NCBI GenBank assembly: GCA_035548375.1
Contig: DASZTG010000097.1
Span: 1 to 64,000, forward strand
Source: JACQAP01 sp035548375
Lineage (GTDB): Bacteria > Pseudomonadota > Gammaproteobacteria > Burkholderiales > JACQAP01
Reading direction: 5' to 3'
DNA length: 64,000 bases
Below are positions 44,919 to 55,861 of this stretch, one piece after another. A model generated the notes under the pieces. It saw only the letters and a list, made by a program, of their open reading frames with translations. It searched no databases and was not told where the DNA came from. Positions within the stretch are counted from its first letter, which is position 1. Each line of letters opens with the position of its first letter. Position numbers and translations under genes: made by a program.

Positions 44919-45950
44919 GTGCAAACCGCAACCCTGTTCATTCCCTCGCTGTTCTGGCCTGCGACCGCCGCGGCGGCAGACTCGCCCGGGGTGCCTGCGC
45001 TGCAATTGCTGATCGGCCGCGGCAATGCGCTTGAAAGCCTTCCTTGCGAAGACGAAGCGGCCTGGCTCTGCAACCGCTTCGGTGTCGCGCGCCAGGCCGA
45101 TTGGCCCAGCGCACCGGTTTCCGCGCTGGGTACGGGCATCGCACCGGAAAACGCATTCTGGCTGCACGCCGATCCGGTGCATTTGCGGGTCCAGCGCGAC
45201 CAGCTGGTGCTGATTGCGCCGGAAGCGCTTGCGATCGGGGAAGCCGAGGCAGCTTCGATGTGCGCCACGCTGAACCGCCATTTCGAATCGGACGGATTGT
45301 CTTTTGCCGCGCCGCATCCGCTGCGCTGGTTCGTGCGCAGCGCAAAGCCAGCCCGCATGCAGACCAACGGCCTGACGACGATGGCCGGCCGCGACATCGA
45401 TCGCCTATTGCCGAAAGGCGAGGACGCCATGGCCTGGCACAAGATGTTCAATGAAGTCCAGATGCTGCTGCACGAGCACCCGGTCAACGAGGAACGCGAG
45501 CGCCGCGGCGTTTTGCCGGTCAACAGCCTCTGGTTTTCCGGCGGCGGCAGCTTGCCGCAGGCGCGGTCACCGTACCAAGCCGTCGTCGGCAGCAGCGCGC
45601 TGGCCCGGGGGCTGGCGAAGCTGACGCAAACGCCGTTCATCTCTTCGACTTCAGGTGTCGACACGCTCGAATCCGGGAACCTGCAGGCGCAGGACGTTCT
45701 GATCGAACTCGGCGACGCCGCCGAACCGTGGCTGCGGCACGACCACGATGCGTGGAAATCCGCGCTCGAGTCCCTCGACCAGCGCTGGTTCGCGCCCCTT
45801 GTGCGCCTGCTCAAGATCGGACGCTTGCGCCGGCTCGACATTGCGACCGTGGCGGGTGGCCAGGCGCGCCAATGGTCGGTCACGCGCGCCCACCTGTGGC
45901 GCTGGTGGCGCGGCGCGGTTCCGCTCACCGAGGCGGCCCAGACATCGTGA
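44919..45950 (+). CDS. RpfE-like protein (COG4255)
   Basis: About 343 aa. Recognised by position beside recJ, as rpfE in the Xanthomonas rpf region, and by the blocks DADPVHLRVQRDQLVLI and LPVNSLWFSGGGSLP, also annotated as a phosphoglycerate-mutase-like or regulatory protein. Biochemistry unknown. The start is unclear: the GTG at 44919 fits homologues, while further upstream the frame enters the divergent lolC start. It overlaps recJ by GTGA. Confidence 0.75.
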   Translation: MQTATLFIPSLFWPATAAAADSPGVPALQLLIGRGNALESLPCEDEAAWLCNRFGVARQADWPSAPVSALGTGIAPENAFWLHADPVHLRVQRDQLVLIAPEALAIGEAEAASMCATLNRHFESDGLSFAAPHPLRWFVRSAKPARMQTNGLTTMAGRDIDRLLPKGEDAMAWHKMFNEVQMLLHEHPVNEERERRGVLPVNSLWFSGGGSLPQARSPYQAVVGSSALARGLAKLTQTPFISSTSGVDTLESGNLQAQDVLIELGDAAEPWLRHDHDAWKSALESLDQRWFAPLVRLLKIGRLRRLDIATVAGGQARQWSVTRAHLWRWWRGAVPLTEAAQTS

Positions 45951-47656
45951 CGAACACCGCGCGCATCCAGGAACGCGAGGTTCCCGCGACTGCATACGAC
46001 AGCCTGCGCGCCGCGGGGCTGCATCCCGTGCTTGCACGCATCTATGCGGCCCGCGGGATCTCCGGCGCCGCGCAACTGGACACCTCGCTCGACGGCCTGC
46101 TGCCAGGCGACACCCTGCTCCATTGCGCGGACATGGCTCGCCTGCTCGCCGATGCAATCGCCGCAGGAAAACGCCTGCTGATCGTGGCGGACTACGACGC
46201 GGACGGAGCGACGGCCTGCGCCGTCGGCATGCGCGGACTGCGCGCGCTCGGCGCGAAAGTCGAATACCTCGTGCCGAACCGTTTCGAGTTCGGCTACGGG
46301 CTCACGCCGGAGATCGTGAAGCTGGCCGCGCAAAGGCGCCCGGACTTCCTCATCACGGTGGACAACGGCATTGCCAGCGTGGACGGCGTCGACGAAGCCG
46401 CGAAGCTCGGCATCGCCGTCCTCGTCACCGACCATCATCTCCCCGGCCCCGTGCTGCCCGCCGCGGCCTGCATCGTGAACCCGAACCAGCAGGGCTGCGG
46501 ATTTCCCAGCAAGCACCTGGCCGGCGTGGGCGTGATGTTCTACGTGCTGGTGGCCTTGCGCGCCGAACTGCGAAAACGCAACGCGTTCGCGGGCCGCAGC
46601 GAACCGAACCTCGCCGAGTTGCTGGACCTCGTCGCGCTGGGCACCGTGGCGGACGTCGTGCGCCTCGACGACAACAATCGCATCCTCGTGCACCAGGGAT
46701 TGCGCCGCATTCGCGCCGGGCGCACTTGCGCCGGCATCGGCGCGTTGCTGCGCATCGCGGGCCGCGATCCTTCGCGCATTTCGACTTACGACCTGGGCTT
46801 CGCGGTCGGGCCGCGCCTGAACGCCGCCGGCCGCCTGACCGACATGTCGGTCGGTATCGAATGCTTGCTGACGGACGACCCGCTGCGCGCGACGGAGCTG
46901 GCAAAGCAGCTGGACGCGCTAAACCGCGAACGGCGTGAAATCGAATCCGGCATGCAGGACACGGCGCTCGCGCAGATGGACGCGATCGACGTCACGGATA
47001 CCTGGAGCCTGTGCCTTTACGACGAAACCTGGCACCAGGGCGTCATCGGCATCCTCGCCGCGCGCCTGCGCGAACGGTTTCACCGGCCGGCCATTGCCTT
47101 CGCCCCTGCCGATAACGGCGAAGCCAAGGGCTCGGGCCGCTCGATTCCCGGCCTGCACCTGCGCGACGCGCTGGACCTCGTGACCAAGCGCCATCCCGGC
47201 CTGGTGCTGCGCTTCGGCGGCCATGCCGCCGCCGCGGGGCTTTCAGTCCGCAGCGCTGACGTCGCCGCGTTCGCCGCCGCCTTCGAGGAAGTCGTGCGCG
47301 GCCTCGTCGGCCCGGCCGACCTGGAGCGCATCGTCGAGGTCGACGGCAGCCTGCGCGAGTTCGAGATCGACCTGTCGCTGGCCGAGGCGCTGGACGCGGG
47401 CATCTGGGGACAGGGCTTCATGGCGCCGGCGTTTTGCGACGAGGTGGAAATCGTCGACCAGCGCGTCGTGGGCGGCCGTCACCTGAAGCTCAGGCTGCGC
47501 CCGCCCGGCGCCGCCCGCGCCCTCGACGGCATCCTGTTCGGCCAGGAAGAACCTTTGCCGGCCCGCGTGCAAGCCGTCTATCGCGTGCAGGTCAACGAGT
47601 TCAACGGCAACCGGTCGGCGCAATTGCTGATGCAGCACTGGCAACCGCTGATCTGA
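45947..47656 (+). CDS. recJ: Single-stranded-DNA exonuclease RecJ
   Basis: A 569-aa 5'-3' exonuclease. DHH family motifs: LIVADYDADGATA, TVDNGIAS, VTDHHLPGP with conserved Asp/His metal ligands, and the DHHA1 block FGGHAAAAGLSV. Acts in recombination and mismatch repair. GTG start overlapping the rpfE-like stop. Confidence 0.96.
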   Translation: MTNTARIQEREVPATAYDSLRAAGLHPVLARIYAARGISGAAQLDTSLDGLLPGDTLLHCADMARLLADAIAAGKRLLIVADYDADGATACAVGMRGLRALGAKVEYLVPNRFEFGYGLTPEIVKLAAQRRPDFLITVDNGIASVDGVDEAAKLGIAVLVTDHHLPGPVLPAAACIVNPNQQGCGFPSKHLAGVGVMFYVLVALRAELRKRNAFAGRSEPNLAELLDLVALGTVADVVRLDDNNRILVHQGLRRIRAGRTCAGIGALLRIAGRDPSRISTYDLGFAVGPRLNAAGRLTDMSVGIECLLTDDPLRATELAKQLDALNRERREIESGMQDTALAQMDAIDVTDTWSLCLYDETWHQGVIGILAARLRERFHRPAIAFAPADNGEAKGSGRSIPGLHLRDALDLVTKRHPGLVLRFGGHAAAAGLSVRSADVAAFAAAFEEVVRGLVGPADLERIVEVDGSLREFEIDLSLAEALDAGIWGQGFMAPAFCDEVEIVDQRVVGGRHLKLRLRPPGAARALDGILFGQEEPLPARVQAVYRVQVNEFNGNRSAQLLMQHWQPLI

Positions 47657-47745
47657 TTGGAGCCAGGCCCTGAATTCGTACGGAAACCCGCGGTTTGCCA
47701 GTCGGCATCGGTTAGAATGCCGTGCTTTGAAAGACTGGAAAATCC

Positions 47746-48850
47746 ATGGAAGCCGAACGCCTCAATGCACTCACCAACAAGCTCGACGACCTCGACGCAC
47801 GGGGCAAAGAGCTGCGGAGGTATCTTTGACTTCGAGGCCAAGCGCAATCGCCTGACCGAAGTCATCCAGATCTCGGAGGATCCGGCGATCTGGAACGACG
47901 CCAAGCGCGCCCAGGACATTGGCCGCGAACGCAAGCAGCTCGAAGCCGTCGTCTCCACGCTGGAAAAGCTCGACCAGGGCCTGCGCGACTCGCGCGACCT
48001 GTTCGAAATGGCGCGCTCCGAAAACGACGAGAGCGCCGTGAGCGCGATCGAAGGCGACGTCGCCGAGATGGAGAAAATCGTGGCCGGGATGGAATTCCGG
48101 CGCATGTTCTCCAACCCGATGGACCCGAACAACTGCTTCCTCGACATCCAGTCCGGCTCCGGCGGCACCGAGGCGCAGGACTGGGCCGCCATGCTCGAGC
48201 GCATGTACCTGAAGTTCTGCGACCGCCGCGGCTTCACGGTCGAGATCCTCGAGGAATCCTCCGGCGACGTGGCCGGGCTCAAAAGCGCGGCGCTGAAGAT
48301 ATCCGGCGACTACGCCTTCGGCACCTTGCGCACCGAGAGCGGCGTGCATCGGCTGGTGCGCAAATCGCCCTTCGACTCGAACGCGCGGCGGCACACTTCT
48401 TTCGCGAGCGTGTTCGTCTACCCGGAAGTCGACGACACCATCGAGATCGAGATCAACCCGGCGGACCTGCGCGTGGATACCTTCCGCGCCAGCGGTGCCG
48501 GCGGCCAGCACATCAACAAGACGGATTCCGCGATCCGCATCACGCATGTGCCCACCGGCATCGTCGTGCAATGCCAGAATGACCGTTCACAGCATCGCAA
48601 CCGCGCGGAAGCCATGGCGATGCTGAAGGCGCGCCTTTACGAGCTGGAAATGCGCAAGCGCAACGAGGAAAAGCAGGCGATGGAGGACTCCAAGACCGAC
48701 ATTGCCTGGGGCCATCAGATCCGCTCGTACGTACTCGACCAGTCGCGCATCAAGGATTTGCGAACCAACGTGGAAAAAGGCGACACCCAGTCCGTCCTCG
48801 ACGGCGACCTCGACGATTTCATCAGCGCCTCCCTCAAGCAGGGCGTCTAA
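47746..48850 (+). CDS. prfB: Peptide chain release factor 2 (programmed +1 frameshift)
   Basis: A 367-aa RF2 made from two frames. Zero frame runs from the ATG at 47746 for 27 codons to CTT TGA C (TGA at 47827-47829); translation shifts +1 to read GAC and continue to 48850. The context GGAGG-T-ATC-TTT-GAC contains the SD-like stimulator. GGQ (SGAGGQHINKTDSA) and SPF (RKSPFDSNARRHTS) regions are intact. RF2 terminates at UGA and UAA; low RF2 favours the shift, giving autoregulation. Confidence 0.96.
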
Positions 48851-48853
48851 ATC

Positions 48854-50377
48854 ATGGCTGACAAAAAAGAACCCCCGAACAATCCGCCGGGCGAACCGCC
48901 GAAGGACGAAAACCAGATCATCTCGGAGCGGCGCGCGAAACTGCAGGACCTGCGCAGCGCGGGCCATGCCTTCCCAAACGATTTCCGCCGGACCCATCTT
49001 GCAGCGGATTTGCATGCCGCATACGACGGCAAGGCAAACGAAGAACTCGAACCGGCGGGCATAAAAGCATCGGTCGCCGGCCGCATGATGCTGAAGCGCG
49101 TCATGGGCAAGGCCAGCTTCGCCACGTTGCAGGACATGTCCGGCCGCATCCAGCTCTACATCTCCAACGACGTCACCGGCGAAGCCGTCCACGGCGCCTT
49201 CAAGCATTGGGACCTGGGCGACATCTTGGGCGCCGAAGGCTCGCTGTTCAAGACGCGCACCGGCGAATTGAGCATCAAGGTCACGTCACTGCGCCTGCTG
49301 TCGAAGTCCCTGCGGCCCCTGCCCGAGAAATTCCACGGCCTGGCCGACCAGGAGCAGAAATACCGCCAGCGCTATCTCGATCTGATCACGAACGCCGAAT
49401 CCCTCGCCGTGTTCAAGGCGCGCTCGGCGATGATCCAGGCGATTCGCGAATTCTTCACCGGACGCGGTTATCTGGAAGTCGAGACGCCGATGATGCAGCC
49501 GATTCCCGGCGGCGCGGCGGCCAAGCCCTTCGTCACGCACCACAATGCGCTGGACATGCAACTCTACCTGCGCATCGCGCCCGAGCTCTACCTCAAGCGC
49601 CTGGTGGTCGGCGGCCTGGAGAAGGTGTTCGAGATCAATCGCAACTTCCGCAACGAAGGCATGTCGACCCGGCACAACCCCGAGTTCACCATGCTGGAGT
49701 TCTACGAGGCCTATCGGGACTACCGTTACCTGATGGACCTGACGGAGGAATTGCTGCGCGGCCTCGCGCAGAAGGTGCACGGCTCGACGACCCTGACCTA
49801 CCAGGGCCAGGCCATCGACCTCGGCAAGCCCTTCGACCGCCTGACCATGGCGCAGGCCATCGCCAAGTACAACCCGAAGCACGCCCTCGCGGACCTCGGC
49901 AACATCGAGTACCTGCGCAAGGTGCTTGCCGCGTTCGAGATCGAGGTGTTTCCGACCGACGGCCTCGGCCTGCTGCAATTGAAGCTGTTCGAGCAGACCA
50001 CCGAGGACAAGCTCATCCAGCCGACCTTCATCGTCGCCCACCCCACCGATGTTTCGCCTCTCGCGCGCAGCAACGATTCGGACCCGGCCGTCACCGACCG
50101 CTTCGAGCTATTCATCACCGGGCGCGAGTTGGCCAACGGCTTCTCCGAGCTGAACGACCCCGAGGACCAGGCAGCACGGTTCATGCTTCAGGCCAAGGCC
50201 AAGGAAGCCGGCGACGAGGAAGCCATGTACTACGACGCGGATTACGTGCGCGCGCTGGAATACGGTTTGCCGCCCACCGCCGGCGAAGGCATCGGCATCG
50301 ACCGGCTGATCATGCTGTTCACCGACAGTCCGTCGATACGCGACGTGATCCTGTTTCCGCAGATGCGGCCTGAGTAA
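48854..50377 (+). CDS. lysS: Lysyl-tRNA synthetase, class II
   Basis: A 507-aa synthetase: N-terminal OB-fold anticodon domain (about 75-180), core with ETPMMQPIPGGAAAKPF, RNFRNEGMSTRHNPEFTMLE (motif 2) and GEGIGIDRLIMLFTDS (motif 3). Starts 3 nt after prfB, as in many proteobacteria. Confidence 0.98.
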   Translation: MADKKEPPNNPPGEPPKDENQIISERRAKLQDLRSAGHAFPNDFRRTHLAADLHAAYDGKANEELEPAGIKASVAGRMMLKRVMGKASFATLQDMSGRIQLYISNDVTGEAVHGAFKHWDLGDILGAEGSLFKTRTGELSIKVTSLRLLSKSLRPLPEKFHGLADQEQKYRQRYLDLITNAESLAVFKARSAMIQAIREFFTGRGYLEVETPMMQPIPGGAAAKPFVTHHNALDMQLYLRIAPELYLKRLVVGGLEKVFEINRNFRNEGMSTRHNPEFTMLEFYEAYRDYRYLMDLTEELLRGLAQKVHGSTTLTYQGQAIDLGKPFDRLTMAQAIAKYNPKHALADLGNIEYLRKVLAAFEIEVFPTDGLGLLQLKLFEQTTEDKLIQPTFIVAHPTDVSPLARSNDSDPAVTDRFELFITGRELANGFSELNDPEDQAARFMLQAKAKEAGDEEAMYYDADYVRALEYGLPPTAGEGIGIDRLIMLFTDSPSIRDVILFPQMRPE

Positions 50378-50392
50378 ACACTATCTACACCC

Positions 50393-50564
50393 AACGCAAA
50401 GACGCAAAGAACGCAAAGATCGCAAAGGAAGGCCGGTAAGAATCGAAAATCGCGTCGTCGCATCGATGGCGATCAGCGCAAAAGTGACCCAGTTGGCACC
50501 AGACATTGGAACATCTATGACTGTTTTTCTTTGCGCCCCTTTGCGTTCTTTGCGCCTTTGCGTT
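50393..50564. repeat. Palindromic repeat of CGCAAAG units
   Basis: Left arm 50393-50427 has four CGCAAAG units in tandem (AACGCAAAGACGCAAAG...), right arm 50529-50564 has the reverse complement four times. The outer 26 nt match with one mismatch. The roughly 100-nt centre has no gene. It sits between lysS and the acetoacetyl-CoA synthetase and could fold into a long RNA hairpin. A similar short motif is a known dispersed intergenic repeat in diverse bacteria. Confidence 0.85.
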
Positions 50565-50584
50565 GAGATTGAACCTGAGAAACC

Positions 50585-52543
<1,959 letters not shown>

Positions 52544-52550
52544 TTTGGTT

Positions 52551-52567
52551 GGCCTGCCTCGCAGGCC
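52551..52567 (+). terminator. Hairpin after acetoacetyl-CoA synthetase
   Basis: GGCCTGC-CTC-GCAGGCC is a perfect 7-bp stem starting 8 nt after the stop. It lacks a U-tract, so its terminator role is uncertain. Confidence 0.35.
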
Positions 52568-52851
52568 TTAGCACCTGCCCCCAAAATCCACAGGTTTCTC
52601 AGACCCGGCGGCGGCAATTTCTTCGACGAGCACTAATTCTCCCTAACCCGAGGCCAGAATATTCGAGAATCTCTTGAAGAATATTTTAATTCCATTAGCA
52701 TTTGTACGGTGAATTTCCATTGATGACTCTATGCGAGGTCAACTAGTAACTTCAATGGACATTGCCGAATCGCCAAAGGTGTCGCGGAATCAATAACATT
52801 ATCTTGTCATGGCTCTACGTCAATGAATTCGAGTTCCGTTATAACAATCGC
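52568..52851. other. AT-rich junction at the start of the accessory segment
   Basis: Base composition drops sharply here. It contains the inverted repeat AATATTC/GAATATT (52658-52664 and 52679-52685) and no recognisable gene. The TATAAC at 52839-52844 could be a -10 for the next gene; no good -35 was found. No tRNA, integrase or obvious attachment site is seen. Confidence 0.45.
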
Positions 52852-53811
52852 ATGAATGCATATCTTCGGTGCGGCGATACGCACATGTTAGGGCGCATAG
52901 AGCCACGACTGGCGTTCATACTATTTGCGCTGGCAATCTTTATTGTTGCGCCGAATTTATTTTTAGCGTGCGAACAACATTCCCAAGCTTATCGCGCAGG
53001 GACAAACGCCGAGGAAAAGACAAATTCAGAAAATATCCTTCCTGCCACTTCTCCCGCCGTAGAAAATAGTCAGCCACGATCCGATGAAAGCGAAGGGCCA
53101 CCAAAAGGGCAGAAACACATAGTTTTCTGTGGATTCGTTTTTACCTCTGCTGAATTCTTTCTCGCAGCGTTCACTCTTTTGCTGGTCATCGTCACTGCTT
53201 TCCTTGTTATTTATACCGCCAATCTTTGGAAGTCCACGAAAGAGTTGGTAAAAAGGTCCGAACGAACCGCCAAAACCATCGAGCGCGCTTACGTAAAAAT
53301 GTCCCCGGTCGACCCAGGGATTACGATGAATGCCGATACTGGAAGAGTTGATGTCAAAATTGAAGTGAAGAATTGGGGCAATACCCCGGCAGACATCAAA
53401 GACGTGGTTATAAGCATGAGTCGCCTCAAGAAGGACAATCCACTTCCACTCACTCCTCAATATGAACGGCAATCGCACATGCCCCCAATTGAGGCAGTTC
53501 TTGTTAAGAATGAAAGCTTCTTCGCTTCCTATGATGGTTTTACATTCAGCAAACCTGCGGCTGGAATTGCGGAAGTTGAAGAGGGGCGAAGCATGATTTA
53601 CGTATTCGGATACGTCGACTATATCGATAGATTTAACATGCGGCATAGATCTGGATTCGCTAGGTACTATATGCTTGGCGCGAAACCGAACAACCTCATG
53701 GTCCTCACTCAGCCCGGCTACAACTATGACCGGGAACGCCAGCATGGCGAAGGCAACGATTGGGACGAAAAATCCCATCTTAGAAAGCCAGCCTATCGTT
53801 TCACACCCTGA
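52852..53811 (+). CDS. Two-TM protein of unknown function
   Basis: About 319 aa from the ATG at 52852 (a later ATG at 52885 and an earlier TTG at 52762 are alternatives). Hydrophobic segments LAFILFALAIFIVAPNLFL and FFLAAFTLLLVIVTAFLVIYTA bracket a polar loop; after TM2 come a coiled-coil-like KSTKELVKRSERTAKTIERAY and a beta-rich C-terminal domain (about 170-300). That layout is common among uncharacterised membrane proteins. AT-rich, unlike the upstream genes. Confidence 0.7.
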   Translation: MNAYLRCGDTHMLGRIEPRLAFILFALAIFIVAPNLFLACEQHSQAYRAGTNAEEKTNSENILPATSPAVENSQPRSDESEGPPKGQKHIVFCGFVFTSAEFFLAAFTLLLVIVTAFLVIYTANLWKSTKELVKRSERTAKTIERAYVKMSPVDPGITMNADTGRVDVKIEVKNWGNTPADIKDVVISMSRLKKDNPLPLTPQYERQSHMPPIEAVLVKNESFFASYDGFTFSKPAAGIAEVEEGRSMIYVFGYVDYIDRFNMRHRSGFARYYMLGAKPNNLMVLTQPGYNYDRERQHGEGNDWDEKSHLRKPAYRFTP

Positions 53812-53850
53812 GGAATCATACGACTCCGTCAAGTAGAAGATAACCGCCCC

Positions 53851-54615
53851 ATGATCGGTTCCAGAACTCGCTACTCGCTTGCACAGTTTCTAGGAATTTT
53901 CGAGTCAGATTTTGTTGCGGTCTTGCTAGGCAAACACCAACTGTACAGTTCGGTTAATGTCGATCAGTTTCTGACCGATGTTCTCCGATCCATTCGAAAT
54001 GCAGCAGACGATAAAGTTCTATCTCTTCTCGAAGAAGTGGCGCGAACCAGCGGAGATCTTCGATCCAGAATCACCCCGAAATATCGCTACGACGAACGAT
54101 TCGCTGATCTCAGTCGCTGCCTTCAACTCGATGGATATGTCCTCGAGGATAAGAAGCTCAGGCAGACTGATCCATCGGTCCGTGACGCCCCGCCGCTTGA
54201 GGATGATCTTATTGAAGCATTGAAGGCCTCAGGTCTGTCCGCGTCCGACACCATTGCCAAGAAAATCAACGACTCTTCAGAGTCCTTCCGTTCGTCACCG
54301 CCAAATTACAATGCCTGCCTCAATGACATTCGCGTTGCATTGGAGACACTGGCTCGTGCAATCGCAGTAACGCACCAATCTGATGACACGCCGCCATACG
54401 ACCATACCAAGTGGGGATCGATAGTTGCTTTCTTGAGGCAAATGGAATTCATCACCAACGAGGAAGAGAAAGGCCTCGTCGGTGTATACGGCTTCATCAG
54501 CCCTGGTTCGCACCGACCACTCGGAATTCCAGAGGAGCAAATGGCTCGTCTGGGAAGATCACTCGCTCTTGGTATGTGTTGGTTTCTCGTAAAGAGCTAT
54601 CAGACCGCCGGGTAA
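53851..54615 (+). CDS. Abi_C-like (abortive infection C-terminus) protein
   Basis: A 254-aa protein. The N-terminal half (RYSLAQFLGIFESDFVAVLL...) is a helical region of unknown type; the C-terminal half (about 155-250: ALETLARAIAV, YGFISPGSHRPLG, LGRSLALGMCWFLV) resembles the Abi_C/HEPN-related domain found in abortive-infection proteins. The usual Arg of the R-x4-6-H motif is not clear, so RNase activity is doubtful. 39 bp after the two-TM gene, same strand. Confidence 0.6.
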   Translation: MIGSRTRYSLAQFLGIFESDFVAVLLGKHQLYSSVNVDQFLTDVLRSIRNAADDKVLSLLEEVARTSGDLRSRITPKYRYDERFADLSRCLQLDGYVLEDKKLRQTDPSVRDAPPLEDDLIEALKASGLSASDTIAKKINDSSESFRSSPPNYNACLNDIRVALETLARAIAVTHQSDDTPPYDHTKWGSIVAFLRQMEFITNEEEKGLVGVYGFISPGSHRPLGIPEEQMARLGRSLALGMCWFLVKSYQTAG

Positions 54616-54749
54616 ATCGACGCTCAATCCGGTAGTCGAGCAGATTTATTCGAAAAATCGCGTGGGCCGTTTGGACAATTCGGCCCTTATTCTCCTTACT
54701 GATGCCAGCCCTGAGAAATTCAACTAAAGGGCAAAATACCGTCACAAAT

Positions 54750-55664
54750 ATGAGCAGCCCATTGGTATACCTAGACCAGAACATAGTTAGCCTACATGCA
54801 GGTAGGAAAATAGACCTTTCACGACTAGGGGGAGTTCACTGGGTGTACTCGAAGGAGCATTTCGCAGAGATTCGTCGCTCGAAAAACCCACGTGTTTTTC
54901 TGGATACCCTAGACGATATTGGCGCGAAACGATTAGAAATTGATCTAACCAACTGGAGGTTTTCCGGGACGGCAACATTGACTGAAGGAGTTTCTGCGAA
55001 GGCGGCATACGAACAGTATCTCGCCGCAGTTGACGAAGTGCCCATTAGTACTGAAGCACTTCAAATTCTAATGGCTTGGCTCAATGGCGGCGCAAGTGAA
55101 GATGCTGTGCTGCGCCTCCCCTATGCCTTTGATGAGCAAATTAAGCAGTTGGTTTCCCGTCTTCCTCCTGAGCTTGTTCCCAATAACCCTCGAGAGGTCT
55201 TCGAAGAATTGGCTCTGACGATATCGAAAATGACCGTCCAAGGAAACAGTATTGAAAAGACTAGGGAGGCACTCGGCGTAGAGAAAGGCGCTGCCGGTAG
55301 TGTTACTGGCGATGATCCAATACGGCAAATCTGGAAAATAGTCGCCCCAAATGTTGCCGGACTGACGTGCGATCAATTTTTTGGGTTCGAACCTCTAGAA
55401 GCCTTGGATCAAAGTCCATGGACAGCCTACGAAGGCATCATTAGATGCTGTGCCGTGTTAGATATCGTTGGCTATCAAGCCGAAAAGAAATCCCGAGACC
55501 TGGAGAAAATTGACAACGTGATGAGCGATGCAGCACATATTGCTGCTGCCGCATACTGCAGCGCTGTCATTTCGGCTGATCGCCGTTTCTCTCGCCGTGC
55601 AAAGGCAATATATGAGTTCAAAAAGTTAAGTACTGCGTCGCTGATTCTCAGTGATATTAGCTAA
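54750..55664 (+). CDS. PIN-domain-like putative nuclease
   Basis: About 304 aa from the ATG at 54750, just before VYLDQNIVS; an in-frame ATG at 54702 is possible. Acidic positions match a PIN fold: Asp in VYLDQN, Glu in SKEHFAEIRRS, Asp in NVMSDAAHIAAAAYCSAV and Asp in ISADRRFSRRAKAIYE. The middle (about 90-230) is an insertion not seen in VapC toxins. No antitoxin-like small gene is adjacent. ATA and CTA codons are frequent, unlike housekeeping genes here. Confidence 0.6.
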   Translation: MSSPLVYLDQNIVSLHAGRKIDLSRLGGVHWVYSKEHFAEIRRSKNPRVFLDTLDDIGAKRLEIDLTNWRFSGTATLTEGVSAKAAYEQYLAAVDEVPISTEALQILMAWLNGGASEDAVLRLPYAFDEQIKQLVSRLPPELVPNNPREVFEELALTISKMTVQGNSIEKTREALGVEKGAAGSVTGDDPIRQIWKIVAPNVAGLTCDQFFGFEPLEALDQSPWTAYEGIIRCCAVLDIVGYQAEKKSRDLEKIDNVMSDAAHIAAAAYCSAVISADRRFSRRAKAIYEFKKLSTASLILSDIS

Positions 55665-55861
55665 CTACTAGTTCGGTTGTAGTCGTGGATCTGAGAAGTG
55701 TAAAAATCTCAACTAATCCCCGCGGTACTACAGAATGATCCAGAGCCCTGCTGCGCCAACGGCCACCAGAGCAGTGTCTCACCAGAATCAGGCTTCGCGT
55801 CTTTCAACTCTCGCGCTTCGCGCTTAGCGCCTCGCTCCGACCACGCCTAAGGTAACCGCAA

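Noticed and set aside
50393..50564. CRISPR array.
   Set aside because: The CGCAAAG units are 7 nt, spaced by 1-3 nt and arranged as inverted arms; no spacers.
52762..52851. TTG start for the two-TM protein.
   Set aside because: The added 30 residues show no signal or motif and have no RBS; kept only as an alternative.
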